Origin: Bog-756 sp963704615
GTDB lineage: Bacteria; Actinomycetota; Acidimicrobiia; Acidimicrobiales; RAAP-2
Length of the DNA: 64,000 nt
Direction of reading: 5' to 3'
NCBI GenBank assembly: GCA_963704615.1
Contig: OY969923.1
Span: 62,001-126,000, forward strand
Shown: positions 8,702 through 17,793 of the stretch, in pieces
Position numbering within the stretch: position 1 is the stretch's first letter
Layout: every line of letters starts with the position of its first letter
The notes under the pieces: model-generated
Told to the model about the DNA's origin: nothing
The model's input: the letters and a program-made list of their open reading frames with translations, nothing else
Databases searched by the model: none
Made by a program: the position numbers and the translations under genes

Positions 8702-9934
8702 TCAGCGTGGGAAACGTCGTTGGACGCCGGCACGGCGATCCTCGAGGACCCGCTGCCGATCGGCGGCGTCGATGCGGGCCGTCGCCGGCGGAAGCTCGCG
8801 GTCCAACTCCCCCAGAGGAACGACGCGAGTCGAGGGCACCGGCGCACCGTCGGCACGCAACCATCGGAAGATCATGGCTCCGTGGTGGTTGCCGCCAGTG
8901 TCCAGCCAGTTGGCCACACCGGGGTCTTCATGGGCCACCACGGCCCGGAACACCCTGTCGGGGTCGAGCACGGCCTGATGCCCATTGAGGCTCGATTGGC
9001 GGTGGGCGTAATCGATGCTCTCCCACCAGTAGTTGCCCAGTGACACGCTCCAGTAGAGGGCCTCGGGCGGCGTAACCTCGATGATCAGGGCGTCGTCCTC
9101 GGCGAGGCTCCACGAGCCCCACGTGCTCACGTTCTCGGCCGCGGCCCCCATCCCGGTGAGAGCGGCGGGCTCGCGGAAGCAGTTGACTCCCTGTTTGCGA
9201 CCTGACTCCTCCACATCCAGCCAGAACTCGACACTGGCCTCGACGAACTCGCCAAGCGCTCGGATCTGTGCGGCCATGCCGGCAGCCGAGAGCGGAGTCG
9301 AAACCGGATCGGCTCCCCCGGGGGGACGAGCGGTGCACTCGATGGAAAGGTCGGCCGCAGTCTCGCCGGTCCAGTCGTAGAAGAATTGACGCACCACCAG
9401 TGACGAGCTGGACTCGGTGAGCGGCATCCAGTTGCCCGGATGCTCGGTGGCCGAGAGGACCAGTTCGAAGCGCCCCTCACCGTCCATGTCAAGATCGTCA
9501 GCCACCACGTTTCCGGTGTTCGCCATCCCGCCCATGGCCTGGAACCCGAGATAACGGACGGAGTTGCGGCGGCCCCGCACCAGATAGGTGGCGTCGCCTC
9601 GGATCCCAACCCCCGAGTAGGCGGCGTCAGGGCAGTCCATTCCCCATTTGAGAACGTTGTCCACGTTGGCCGGAGCGAAATGCGGGCGATAGGGATCCGA
9701 GCCCCGCAGAGCCTCGTCGATGCCGAGCGCCAGCAACACGAGCAGGTGCCGGTAGCCCTCGGCCCGGTCCGTCTCCTCCGCCGGGACCCGGTCGGAGTGG
9801 AGCACCGAACCGGTACGGGCCAAGGAGTCGAGGAACTGATCCCACGCCCCACCGGTCACCAGATCAGCGACGTCAGCCGCCCCGTGTCCGTAGGCGGAAC
9901 GAACCGAGGCCGGTGCCCACGTCGGTGTCTGCAT
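8702..9934 (-). CDS. DUF1214-domain protein
   Basis: 410 residues, no signal peptide. The central and C-terminal part resembles the DUF1214 (PF06742) family: RGDATYLVRGRRNSVRYLGF, then GEGRFELVLSATEHPGNWMP, then PPEALYWSVSLGNYWWESID. Such proteins often sit beside sulfotransferases and SDRs in mycobacteria and related actinobacteria, but no biochemical role is established. It is the first gene of the three-gene operon, and the promoter should be in the 180 bases upstream. ATG start. Confidence 0.75.
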   Translation of the reverse strand: MQTPTWAPASVRSAYGHGAADVADLVTGGAWDQFLDSLARTGSVLHSDRVPAEETDRAEGYRHLLVLLALGIDEALRGSDPYRPHFAPANVDNVLKWGMDCPDAAYSGVGIRGDATYLVRGRRNSVRYLGFQAMGGMANTGNVVADDLDMDGEGRFELVLSATEHPGNWMPLTESSSSLVVRQFFYDWTGETAADLSIECTARPPGGADPVSTPLSAAGMAAQIRALGEFVEASVEFWLDVEESGRKQGVNCFREPAALTGMGAAAENVSTWGSWSLAEDDALIIEVTPPEALYWSVSLGNYWWESIDYAHRQSSLNGHQAVLDPDRVFRAVVAHEDPGVANWLDTGGNHHGAMIFRWLRADGAPVPSTRVVPLGELDRELPPATARIDAADRQRVLEDRRAGVQRRFPR

Positions 9935-10116
9935 TGTTCTCCCATCGCCGAATAGTCGACCGAGCAGGACGTGAGGCCACGACCGAGCTTGCTCGCCAAC
10001 ATACCTGGGATGGGCACTCCTTGGCAGGGTGACACACAGCCGCGTCGGGGTCGGTCAGAGCGCCGTCCGTCGCCGGTCCAACCGGACCGATCTCCCCTTG
10101 GAAAACTCTGTGACGG

Positions 10117-11421
10117 TTAGCCCTGGGACCGAACGGCCGTCCGAACGTTCGCCGGCACCACCGCCGGCGTGGGCAGAACCCTCGTCGTGGTGGTGGTCGA
10201 CGTCGTCGTGGGAGCAACCGTGGTCGTGGTCGGAACAGGGACCGTCGTCGTGGGAGCAACCGTGGTCGTGGTCGGAACAGGGGCCGTCGTCGTGGGTGCC
10301 GGAGTGGTGGTGGTCGTTGGTTCGCTGGGATCCGACGAGCACGCATTGGTGGTAGCGGGTACCGGTGCCTGATCGGCAGGCACGGTGGCGACCACCGCGC
10401 CGGTCTGGTTGACGCCGGCGACGGAGGTCCCACTGAGATCGGCGTCGCCTGGCAACGCCAGCACGGCGATGCCGGCGCTCGGGGCCATGACATCGACGGT
10501 GGCTCCGTCAGAGACGAGGCGGGCCACGGCAACCCCTGAGCCAACCCGCGCCACCACCCAGCCGACCGGTACACCTTCGTCAACTCCGAACGAGCCCAGG
10601 CCGATCACCTCGATCGTGTCGGAGGACGAGGGCGCGGTTGCCGTCAGCGGCACCGAGGCGCTCCCCACCGCCTGGCTGGTGGAGAGCTCGACGATCAGTG
10701 TTCCGCAGGTCGTGGATACCGGACCTCCTGGGGGGGTGCTCGGCACTGGCTGCAGACTTCCCGGGGGGTAGGCCGGCTCCGAGTGCGGATCTCCCGGGAG
10801 GGTGTCCAGCTCCGGGTGCGATTCCGAGTTGGCACCGGGCTCTACCGTCGGAGGGACCGCCGATCCACCGCCACTGACCGCGGTCTCGGCCCCTGCCTTC
10901 TCCTGGACCGGTGGCGATACCGGGGCGACCTGAGGTTGTGCGCAGATCGTTCCGGTGGTGCAGGGGGTCGGCGTCGGTGTGCGCGGTGGGAGACAGATGG
11001 GAGCCTGCGCACAATTCCCTGTCTCCGCCGACCCGGTCTGGAAGACGCGGATGGTCACCCCCGACGAGGTGGTCCGGGTGAACAACGGGGTGTAGAGCGG
11101 AGCCGCGGCGGTAGACGGTCCGGTCGATCCTCCTGGTTGGTCGGGTGCGATCATGGCGCCAGCCCGATCCGCAGGTCCCGCCGTAGGCAGGGCGTCGGAC
11201 CGTGTCGGGGTGGAGGAGCCCCCAGCCAGCTCGGCGCCGGTCAACACGCCGGAGCCGGCCACGACGATGGCCACAGCCACTGCTCCCATCACCTGAGCCC
11301 GTCGGTGCCCGGAGGGCCGGACCGAAAGCTCGAGAAGCGTCTCCGGGGCGGCGTCAACCTCAACGTGTGCCGCCTTGGCTGCGAGATGGGCGCGGAGTTG
11401 GTCCTCGAAGGGGTCGCTCAT
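10117..11421 (-). CDS. membrane-spanning anti-sigma-like protein with Pro/Thr-rich exported part
   Basis: 434 residues. A short cytosolic N-terminus (MSDPFEDQLRAHLAAKAAHV) is followed by one membrane span (about 47-68: VMGAVAVAIVVAGSGVLTG) and a long exported Pro/Ser/Thr-rich region. A middle domain (about 225-345) looks folded. The C-terminal tail is a run of TTTTTTAP/VPTTTT units encoded by near-identical DNA repeats (10180-10310). The ATG overlaps the sigma-factor TGA (ATGA), so the two are co-translated, the usual set-up for an anti-sigma or sigma-linked membrane protein. No zinc anti-sigma (HxxxCxxC) motif is seen, so the anti-sigma call rests on context and topology. Confidence 0.6.
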   Translation of the reverse strand: MSDPFEDQLRAHLAAKAAHVEVDAAPETLLELSVRPSGHRRAQVMGAVAVAIVVAGSGVLTGAELAGGSSTPTRSDALPTAGPADRAGAMIAPDQPGGSTGPSTAAAPLYTPLFTRTTSSGVTIRVFQTGSAETGNCAQAPICLPPRTPTPTPCTTGTICAQPQVAPVSPPVQEKAGAETAVSGGGSAVPPTVEPGANSESHPELDTLPGDPHSEPAYPPGSLQPVPSTPPGGPVSTTCGTLIVELSTSQAVGSASVPLTATAPSSSDTIEVIGLGSFGVDEGVPVGWVVARVGSGVAVARLVSDGATVDVMAPSAGIAVLALPGDADLSGTSVAGVNQTGAVVATVPADQAPVPATTNACSSDPSEPTTTTTPAPTTTAPVPTTTTVAPTTTVPVPTTTTVAPTTTSTTTTTRVLPTPAVVPANVRTAVRSQG

Positions 11422-12095
11422 GGCTCAATCACCTTTCTCAGGTCGGCCAAGGCCCGATGGATGAGGGACCCGACGGTCCCGGGGCGGCAACGCAGGGCGC
11501 GGGCGATGTCGGCGTCAGGAAGATCGCCGTAGTAACGGAGCACCACAGCGGCGCGTTGGCGTGCCGGGAGTTTCTCGAGAGCATCCTCGAGCTCGTCCGC
11601 GCCGAGCTCGGTTTCCCTGGCTATCGGCGCCGGCAGACAGCGAGTGCGGGCAATGCGGCGATGATGTGACGCGCAGGCATGGACGATGCTCCGCCGTGCA
11701 TAGGGAAGCGGCTCGCGCACCGACGCCCAGCGCCCGTGCATGCGGACGAAACAGTCCTGCACCAGGTCCGGCGCGGTGTCAGGCGAACCGCAGAGCAGAG
11801 TGGCCAGGCGCACCAGGTCGGGATAGTGCTGCGCGTAGAAGTCGCCGAATGACGTTCTCGCACTGCCCGTCCAGGCGCCCGTTGTGCCCGGGGCGTCCGG
11901 TGCCCTCGGTTCACTCGGTGTACTCGGGGCGACGACCTGAATTCCGGCGAGCATCGGCGCGGTTGCGGCTCCGCGTCCGGCGCGTGCAACTCCCATGAGA
12001 CCCCCTGCCCTGGCGTCGATGGTGCTACCCAGTTTATCCATCATCAATTGAGACGCCCGAGCCGGCCGGAACGTTGCAGAAAGATCGTGAGCCAC
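11418..12095 (-). CDS. ECF RNA polymerase sigma factor (SigE-like family)
   Basis: Up to 225 residues. Region 2 is FYAQHYPDLVRLATLLCGSP followed by LVQDCFVRMHGRW; region 4 is LPARQRAAVVLRYYGDLP followed by DIARALRCRPGTVGSLIHRA, a helix-turn-helix for the -35 element. This is the Streptomyces-type SigE-family pattern. The first about 80 residues are low-complexity and not conserved. The true start may be one of several in-frame Met codons (12044 or 12041). It is co-translated with the membrane protein downstream, which likely controls its release. Confidence 0.88.
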   Translation of the reverse strand: MAHDLSATFRPARASQLMMDKLGSTIDARAGGLMGVARAGRGAATAPMLAGIQVVAPSTPSEPRAPDAPGTTGAWTGSARTSFGDFYAQHYPDLVRLATLLCGSPDTAPDLVQDCFVRMHGRWASVREPLPYARRSIVHACASHHRRIARTRCLPAPIARETELGADELEDALEKLPARQRAAVVLRYYGDLPDADIARALRCRPGTVGSLIHRALADLRKVIEP

Positions 12096-12146
12096 CGATG
12101 TCGGCTCGGCGGCACCACGGCCCCCATCGCCGGCAGGAGAAGGTCG

Positions 12147-13760
12147 TCAGAATGCGAGCGGTCTGCTGGTCTCCTGGGTGGGCATCTGCTGGACAGCCGG
12201 CAGCGGGTAGGGGGGCTGGTCGGTGGAGATCTCGAGGAGGTCGCCCTGGGTGCACCCCTTGGCGGCCAGATAGGCCGGGTCGTCGCGGGTCGGGGGCAGA
12301 GCAGGGACCGTGGTGTCCTTTTGGTCCATCAGCAGGGTGGCGGAGAGGTCCCCGACGGTGGCGCGTCGCCAGGCCGAGATGTTCGGGGCCTTCACACCGA
12401 AGCGCTCTTCGAGAAAGCGTAATTGCGAGGTGTGGTCGAAGGTCTGCGAGCAGATGTGACCGCCGCGGCTGAAGGGGGAGATGACCAGAAGGGGCACCCG
12501 GAATCCGAGACCGATTGGTCCGTCGAGGCCGTTGGCGGCGGCCGGAAGCGGCTGGACGGAGAGGTACTCCCCCTCGGTGCCTGCCGGGGCCACCGGCGGG
12601 TCGACGTGGTCGAAGAAGCCGTCGTTCTCGTCGTACATGTGGAACAGGACCGTCTTCGACCACACATCGGTGTTGGACACAAGGGTCGACAGGACCTGAT
12701 CGGTGAACCACTCTCCCAGGAAGGAGGGCGCCGGTGGATGTTCGTCATAGCCGGCGGGAGTGAAGATCCAGCTCACCTGGGGCAGGGTTCCCGCCGCCAC
12801 GTCGGCGGCGAACTCGCCGGGGAAGGTGGGCAGGAACGCCTTTTGGTAGAGGGTCGAGGAGGGGTCCTGGTATTGGGAGAAGAAGGGCAGCACGCTGTCG
12901 GTGGTCAGGCCGAACTTCTGCATGGAGGCGATGCTGTAGAGAGGTCCCGGTGGGCCGTAGCATTTCCAACTCACGCCGGCGTCCTCCAACACCTCGGGCA
13001 TGGTGTCCCAGTGCACGCTGAAAACGGCGGAGGGCGAACCGATGGTGACGACGATGGGGCCTCCCGCGGTGCCGGCCGGGTCGAGGGTCCCCGACATCTG
13101 CATCAACCGGTTCGGGTGGGTGGGACCCATGACCGAGCAGTGGTAGCCGTCGGCCAGGGTGAAGGCGTCGGCCAGCGCATAGTAGTAGGGGAGGTCGGCC
13201 CTCGTGTAGTAGCCCATGGTCAGTGGGCCCTGGGAGGGTCCTTCGTTCTGGGGTTCGGTGTGCACCCGGACGAACGAGTCCATCCGTCCGCCGTTCCGGC
13301 ACTGGTGTTGGGGTCCCCAGTTGTGGGTCAGATCGAAGGTGCAGTCGGCGAGATCGGTCCCCACCGTGTCCAAGTGGAACGGGAGAAGCCGTCCGACCGG
13401 TGACCCCGAGGTGTTGGCCGGGAAGCTCTGGGAGAAGGGACCGAGGTCGTCGGCGGGATGGTCATCGAACCCACGCACGCCCGGGTAGGTGCCGTAGTAG
13501 TGGTCGAAAGACCGGTTCTCCATCATGAGGAAGATGACGTGCTCGACGGCGCCGAGGTCGGAACCGGCGGGCGCAACCGCGGCCGAACGCGTCACCGTCG
13601 AGGGCGACGCCGACCGACTGCAGCCGGCGACCAGCCCGGCCCCCGAGATGGCCCCGGCAGCCAGAAGCTGGCGGCGGGTGATCCGGGGGATCCCTCGCCG
13701 TGCCTCTCTCGTTTCCTCGCCGCTCACGTCATCGCCCACGCCATCGCCGTTCTGTGCCAT
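12147..13760 (-). CDS. Tat-exported phospholipase C / phosphoesterase (PF04185)
   Basis: 537 residues. The twin-arginine signal ITRRQLLAAGAISGAGL is followed by a lipobox-like AGCSRS. The catalytic domain begins VIFLMMENRSFDHYYGTYPG, the metal and phosphate-binding start of the phospholipase C/acid phosphatase AcpA family. It continues with GPTHPNRLMQMSG and MYDENDGFFDHVDPP, which carry further metal ligands. It should hydrolyse phosphodiesters or phosphomonoesters such as phosphatidylcholine outside the cell. The start is the ATG with AGGAG five bases upstream; a longer open frame exists but has no such site. A close paralogue lies at 54094-55677. It is divergent from the small acidic gene at 13971. 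Confidence 0.9.
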   Translation of the reverse strand: MAQNGDGVGDDVSGEETREARRGIPRITRRQLLAAGAISGAGLVAGCSRSASPSTVTRSAAVAPAGSDLGAVEHVIFLMMENRSFDHYYGTYPGVRGFDDHPADDLGPFSQSFPANTSGSPVGRLLPFHLDTVGTDLADCTFDLTHNWGPQHQCRNGGRMDSFVRVHTEPQNEGPSQGPLTMGYYTRADLPYYYALADAFTLADGYHCSVMGPTHPNRLMQMSGTLDPAGTAGGPIVVTIGSPSAVFSVHWDTMPEVLEDAGVSWKCYGPPGPLYSIASMQKFGLTTDSVLPFFSQYQDPSSTLYQKAFLPTFPGEFAADVAAGTLPQVSWIFTPAGYDEHPPAPSFLGEWFTDQVLSTLVSNTDVWSKTVLFHMYDENDGFFDHVDPPVAPAGTEGEYLSVQPLPAAANGLDGPIGLGFRVPLLVISPFSRGGHICSQTFDHTSQLRFLEERFGVKAPNISAWRRATVGDLSATLLMDQKDTTVPALPPTRDDPAYLAAKGCTQGDLLEISTDQPPYPLPAVQQMPTQETSRPLAF

Positions 13761-13970
13761 GTCAGCTCCTACCTCCATTGGGCCAGATGCTCCATCCCCA
13801 AACCCCGGAGCTCCGGCGCCCAAAGGTACCCAACCGGTCGAGGCGGCGCCGGGGGGAGGAGAGGTGGCCGGGTTTTGTCCCTGGTCGCGGGGGTATCGTC
13901 GGGCTGGTCGACTTCGATCCGCATGCACCCCGGTGGACCCCACCGGAGGGGCCGACGACAAGGAGATGCC

Positions 13971-14192
13971 ATGGACGATCGCACCCAACCCGATAAGGCA
14001 ACCCGCAAGGCCGAACGCGCCGAGGCACAGAGTGCCCATCAGGCCGGCCGCGAACCGAGCGCCGAGGAAGAGCTGGCGGCCGACGAGGAGTACTCGGCCA
14101 CCGACGAAGTCGAGCGCAAGGACGTGGCCGAGCACTACCGGGAGATGACCGAGCTGGGGGCCTCCGTCAAGGGCGAAGGCGAGATTGAGTAG
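13971..14192 (+). CDS. small acidic hypothetical protein
   Basis: 73 residues, highly charged, no membrane segment: MDDRTQPDKATRKAERAEAQ, then EEELAADEEYSATDEVERKD. A good AGGAG site lies upstream of the ATG. Similar short charged proteins ending in an E-x-Y-R-E-M-x-x-x-G-A-x-x-K-G-E-G-E-like tail occur widely in actinobacteria without known function. The codon use is typical for the window, which supports it as real. Confidence 0.7.
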   Translation: MDDRTQPDKATRKAERAEAQSAHQAGREPSAEEELAADEEYSATDEVERKDVAEHYREMTELGASVKGEGEIE

Positions 14193-14222
14193 CTCGGCCT
14201 GCTTTTCCCCCGGGCACGGCTC

Positions 14223-14250
14223 CCACCTGGTCTTTCGTTGTCAGGTGGGC
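14223..14250 (+). terminator. hairpin after small acidic gene
   Basis: CCCACCTG and CAGGTGGG form an 8-bp perfect stem with a 12-base loop, 30 bases past the stop codon at 14192. A GC-rich second inverted pair follows. There is no long T run, as is common in high-GC actinobacteria. It probably separates this gene from the Rpf-like gene. Confidence 0.45.
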
Positions 14251-14336
14251 CCTCCCGGGCGGGGTGCGGGTTTGCCCGAGGCCGGGATCGACGGCTAAGT
14301 TAACTGTCCGTTGTGTTTCGCGCCCGGTTCTCACCG

Positions 14337-15413
14337 ATGGCGGAGTTAAACGCACGAGGACACCATCGGATCGTTCTCGCCGTGGTGTTCCTCTCGGCTC
14401 TCGTCGCCTCGACCTCCTTGACGGTGGTTCCGTCACGGGCCGCGGGCGCCGATCAGATTTCCGATCTCCGGGCCCAGGCCGCCACCATCTCCCAGCAGTT
14501 GGTCCAACAGCAATTGGAGGTCGGCGCCTACCAGCAGCAGTACTCGGTCGCCTCGGCCAAGGTGGCGGCGGACGCGGCAGCCATCACCCAGCTCGATCAG
14601 CAGATCGCCCAAGACCAACGCCAGATCGGTCTTCGTACGGGCCAGGTCCGTCAACAGGCGATCCGGTCGTACATGAACTACGGAACCGGCTCGTCGAGCA
14701 CCGATGGGTCCCTCTTCTCGGGGAATGAGGAGCAGATCCAAGAGGCGAGCGAATACACCGGCATCGCCGTCGGAAACATCACCACCGCGGTGGACAGACT
14801 GCGCTCCGCCCAGAGTGCCCTGCGATCCGACCAGGTCGTCCTTCAGGCCCAACAGGCCCAGGACGTGTCCGATCAGGCCAGTCAGTCGACTGACCTGGGT
14901 CGGGCGACCAGTACACAACACCAGATGGAGCAGCTGCAATCTCAGGTGACCGGGCAACTGGCGGCGGCGGTGAGCCAGCAGGCTGCATCCCAGGCCGCGG
15001 CGGCGGCGGCCGCGGTCAGGGCCGCCCAGGCGGCCGCGGTCAAGCTCAGCGTGACCCACGCGACAACGACACCAAATGTGCCGTCGAGCCCGGTGACGGC
15101 GACGGCAACGGCGGCCCCCGCTGCGGGTTCGGGCCCGGGAGCCACCTCCGATCCCGCCCTCAACCCGTTCCTCCAATGCGTCGTGCAAGCGGAGTCTGGA
15201 GGGAACTACGGAGCCGTCTCCCCCAACGGCCTCTACATGGGAGCCTTCCAGTTCAGCCAGGCCACGTGGAACATGGCGGCCCAGGCCGCCGGCCTCCCGG
15301 GTCTGGTCGGTGTGCCTCCGAACCTGGCGTCCAAGGCGGACCAGGACACCGTGGCGGTCGCCCTCTACGCGCTCGACGGCGAACAGCCGTGGTTGGGAGA
15401 CCGCTGCACCTGA
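14337..15413 (+). CDS. secreted coiled-coil protein with Rpf/transglycosylase-like domain
   Basis: 358 residues. A signal peptide (hydrophobic part about 13-33, ending SRAAGA) is followed by a Gln-rich coiled coil (about 35-230; ISQQLVQQQLEVGAYQQQYS and so on) of the NlpC/CwlO-type N-terminal helix hairpin. An Ala/Thr/Pro linker leads to a C-terminal lysozyme-fold domain, FLQCVVQAESGGNYGAVSPN, then YMGAFQFSQATWNMAAQAAG. This domain has the catalytic Glu (E of QAESGG) and the two Cys of resuscitation-promoting factors. It would cleave peptidoglycan glycan strands during growth or resuscitation. Start ATG 14337; a GTG at 14313 is also in frame. Confidence 0.88.
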   Translation: MAELNARGHHRIVLAVVFLSALVASTSLTVVPSRAAGADQISDLRAQAATISQQLVQQQLEVGAYQQQYSVASAKVAADAAAITQLDQQIAQDQRQIGLRTGQVRQQAIRSYMNYGTGSSSTDGSLFSGNEEQIQEASEYTGIAVGNITTAVDRLRSAQSALRSDQVVLQAQQAQDVSDQASQSTDLGRATSTQHQMEQLQSQVTGQLAAAVSQQAASQAAAAAAAVRAAQAAAVKLSVTHATTTPNVPSSPVTATATAAPAAGSGPGATSDPALNPFLQCVVQAESGGNYGAVSPNGLYMGAFQFSQATWNMAAQAAGLPGLVGVPPNLASKADQDTVAVALYALDGEQPWLGDRCT

Positions 15414-15486
15414 GTTCGGTGGAGCCGCGCTCGAACACCCCACCGCGGCGAGCCCGTCTCATGGCCCGGCATTGCGGCGGCCTGTG

Positions 15487-15969
15487 TCAGCGCAGACGGC
15501 ACCGTCCACTTCCCGCGCACAACTCGCACTCGGGTGCCTGGCCGCCAGCATGGGCGAGGCAGCGAGCGATGCGCTCCTCCACGACGTCGGCGAGAAGCGG
15601 GTGGGACCCGAGAGGCGCGGCCACGAGATAGCGCACACCGGGGTGCCGCTTCGAAGCCTCGGCGGCCAGGGCGGGGATGTCGCGATCCCAGTGGCTCCCC
15701 GGCCCCAGAAAGAACGGCGCGATGACCACCGTGGTGGCACCAGCGGCCACACAGGCGTCGAATGCCGTGGCCAGGGACGGCTCGGCCAGCTCCATATGAG
15801 CGGGTTCGACGATGCGGTGCCTACCCCGCCCGGGCCACGTCCGGACGAAGTCCTCGTGGCGTCGGTTCGCTTCGTGACGGCGGGAGCCGTGGTCGATCAC
15901 CACGATCCCGATCACATCGTCACCACCCGCGGCGCGGCTCGAGCGTTCGGGTGGGGGTGGAGGGCTCAC
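15487..15969 (-). CDS. CbiX/SirB-type sirohydrochlorin chelatase-like protein
   Basis: 160 residues, one CbiX domain. The N-terminal IGIVVIDHGSRRHEANRRHE carries the metal-binding His and the D-H-G-S-R signature. A second part, TVVIAPFFLGPGSHWDRDIP, gives the second His. CbiX/SirB enzymes insert Co2+ or Fe2+ into sirohydrochlorin for cobalamin or siroheme. A short Cys-rich tail (CELCAGSGRC) may bind metal, as the tails of some CbiX proteins do. The GTG at 15969 is the longest start; a GTG closer to the domain is possible. No other tetrapyrrole gene lies nearby, so the metal is uncertain. Confidence 0.85.
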   Translation of the reverse strand: MSPPPPPERSSRAAGGDDVIGIVVIDHGSRRHEANRRHEDFVRTWPGRGRHRIVEPAHMELAEPSLATAFDACVAAGATTVVIAPFFLGPGSHWDRDIPALAAEASKRHPGVRYLVAAPLGSHPLLADVVEERIARCLAHAGGQAPECELCAGSGRCRLR

Positions 15970-16104
15970 GTCCCTGACGAGAACGATCCGGTGGCATCCG
16001 CACCAACCCGGAACCGAGCGCGGCGCGTATCGATCACACCGACAGATTAATGGGCGCTGCCCTCCCCAGCGGTGGGCGCCTCCGCGAATGACTCAGGGAG
16101 TGCC

Positions 16105-16536
16105 TCAGCGGGCGCTGATGTACTCCATCAGCTCGTTGCGGTCCTTCTCGAGTTCCCCGATACGGCTCTTCACCACGTCACCAATGCTGATGATGCCGCA
16201 CAGAAGACCGCCCTCGACCACCGGGACGTGGCGAATCCGCTGCTCGGTCATCAGGTTCATGATCGATTCCACGTCATCGGTGGGCGTGCACACCCGAACC
16301 GAGGTCGACATGATCGAAGCCACCTTCTCCTCCAGGAGTCCGATACGGAGTTCGCTCAACCGTTGCACCACGTCCCGCTCCGAAACGATCCCCTCGATCT
16401 GACGCCCATCGGGCGACACGACGAGCGCCCCGACCCGGTGACGTACCAGATCGGCCACGACCTCACCCACCGTGGCCTCTCCGGTGACGGTGGCGATCGA
16501 GAAACCCTTGGCTTCGAGCAGGTCTGAGACAAGCAT
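16105..16536 (-). CDS. two-CBS-domain protein
   Basis: 143 residues made of two CBS motifs and little else. CBS1 is about 8-62 (VGALVVSPDGRQIEGIVSER), CBS2 about 75-130 (RIRHVPVVEGGLLCGIISIG). The pair should form a Bateman module that binds an adenine nucleotide and modulates a partner. The ATG start at 16536 has GGAAGGGGG upstream. The partner is not encoded next door, so its target is unknown. Confidence 0.88.
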   Translation of the reverse strand: MLVSDLLEAKGFSIATVTGEATVGEVVADLVRHRVGALVVSPDGRQIEGIVSERDVVQRLSELRIGLLEEKVASIMSTSVRVCTPTDDVESIMNLMTEQRIRHVPVVEGGLLCGIISIGDVVKSRIGELEKDRNELMEYISAR

Positions 16537-16929
16537 GAACTTCCCCCTTCCAGAGCCTCCTCTGGACATCGTCCCCCCGGTGTTGCCGCTGGTGCGGCTA
16601 CCCAACCATCATCGCGCCCGTGGGAACAGAACGGAACGGCGGCGCACAACTTGCAACGAAGTTGATCGGAAAGTGGCCCCCGATGACGAAGACAGGCGCC
16701 GGATCCTGGGACTTTCGTGTCTCCCGATTCCGATGAAGTCGCAGTACAGACCCCATCCGGCGATAACGAGCCGGCCGGGCGGTGACCTCCCGGCCACCTC
16801 ATCGGGCCATGGTGGCTTTCAGCTCTGTTCGGCCCCGGGGCCGCGTGGAGGCAGGTTGCCACGGGACGGGATCGTTGTCGCGCCTGGCAATACCCGGTTT
16901 CGGCAACCGCCAGTTCTACGATGTCCCCG
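16537..16929. other. divergent intergenic region, no gene seen
   Basis: 393 bases between the CBS gene (minus) and the NERD gene (plus). Open frames here run across known starts or have poor codon patterns. It should contain both promoters; no operator-like palindrome was recognised. Confidence 0.4.
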
Positions 16930-17643
16930 ATGCCTGAGGTCTGGGAGCCAGCGGAATTCGACGAGCCACCGGCGAATCTGGCTACCGGACCGGACAAGCA
17001 CACGGGCAACCCACCGCCCGACAGACGCAGGACCAAAGGCACCTCACGTCCCGGTGATCTCCCGTCGGTGGAGACGGTCACGAACGGCTCGGCCTCCTCA
17101 CGGAATGGTCGACCATCGCCCCGACGGTGGGTGCAGCGGGCCGAGGGCGATCGCCGGTCCAGGACCAGACTCCGGATCATCGAGGGTGACGGCGTCGTCG
17201 TCCTCAACGACCGGCGAGACCCGGGCTCACAGACCAATATCAAATGGATCGCGGTCTCGTCGGCCGGCGTCTTCGTGATCGACGCCAAGAGCTACAAGGG
17301 CCTGGTGCACACCAAACGAGCCGGTCCCATCTGGGACCTCGGACCCTACGAATTGCACATCGGCCGGCGAAACTGCACATCGTTGGTGGAGGGCGTCGCC
17401 ACCCAGAGGGGTCTCGTGCGGGCGGCGCTGGACACAACGACCTGGGGAGCCGAAGTGCCGGTCTACGCCATCCTCTGCCTGACCCGAGCCGATTGGGGGT
17501 TCGCCTCGGCCATCGAGATCAGCGACGTCAGTGTCGGGTGGCCCAAGCTGGTCGCACTCAGAGTCCAGGCACCCGGGGTGATGGACTCGCCGGCGGTACA
17601 GGAAGTCTCCCAGATGATCGCCGAACACCTGCCCGTCGCCTGA
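16930..17643 (+). CDS. NERD (nuclease-related) domain protein
   Basis: 237 residues. The first 65 are polar and low-complexity, then a NERD domain (PF08378): VVVLNDRRDPGSQTNIKWIA, then GVFVIDAKSYKGLVHTK, in which the D-A-K triad matches the D-x-K core of restriction-endonuclease-like folds. A C-terminal part reads VPVYAILCLTRADWGF. The family is predicted to act on DNA or RNA but is poorly tested. It is not beside a helicase or restriction system. There is no strong ribosome site before either ATG (16921 or 16930); the second was chosen as closest to a normal start. Confidence 0.75.
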   Translation: MPEVWEPAEFDEPPANLATGPDKHTGNPPPDRRRTKGTSRPGDLPSVETVTNGSASSRNGRPSPRRWVQRAEGDRRSRTRLRIIEGDGVVVLNDRRDPGSQTNIKWIAVSSAGVFVIDAKSYKGLVHTKRAGPIWDLGPYELHIGRRNCTSLVEGVATQRGLVRAALDTTTWGAEVPVYAILCLTRADWGFASAIEISDVSVGWPKLVALRVQAPGVMDSPAVQEVSQMIAEHLPVA

Positions 17644-17793
17644 ATGCGTCGCGCCGGTGCCCGAGGCGGACAGCGCGCCACTCCCGCATCGACGAGTCCA
17701 CCGATCGCAACCGCGTAGGATCGGCCGAGCCACCGGCTCCGAGGGCGGAGGTCGGTCGGTCGTAGTGCTGGCCCTCCGCCCGACGGGAGCGAG

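Noticed and set aside
10029..10372. Val/Ser/Trp-rich frames on plus, and a His/Asp-rich frame on minus, in the anti-sigma gene
   Set aside because: They are other-frame readings of the Thr-codon repeats of the real gene.
14230..14336. Riboswitch of the ydaO (cyclic di-AMP) type before the Rpf-like gene
   Set aside because: These elements often precede rpf genes, but the conserved core could not be recognised; only GC-rich hairpins are visible.
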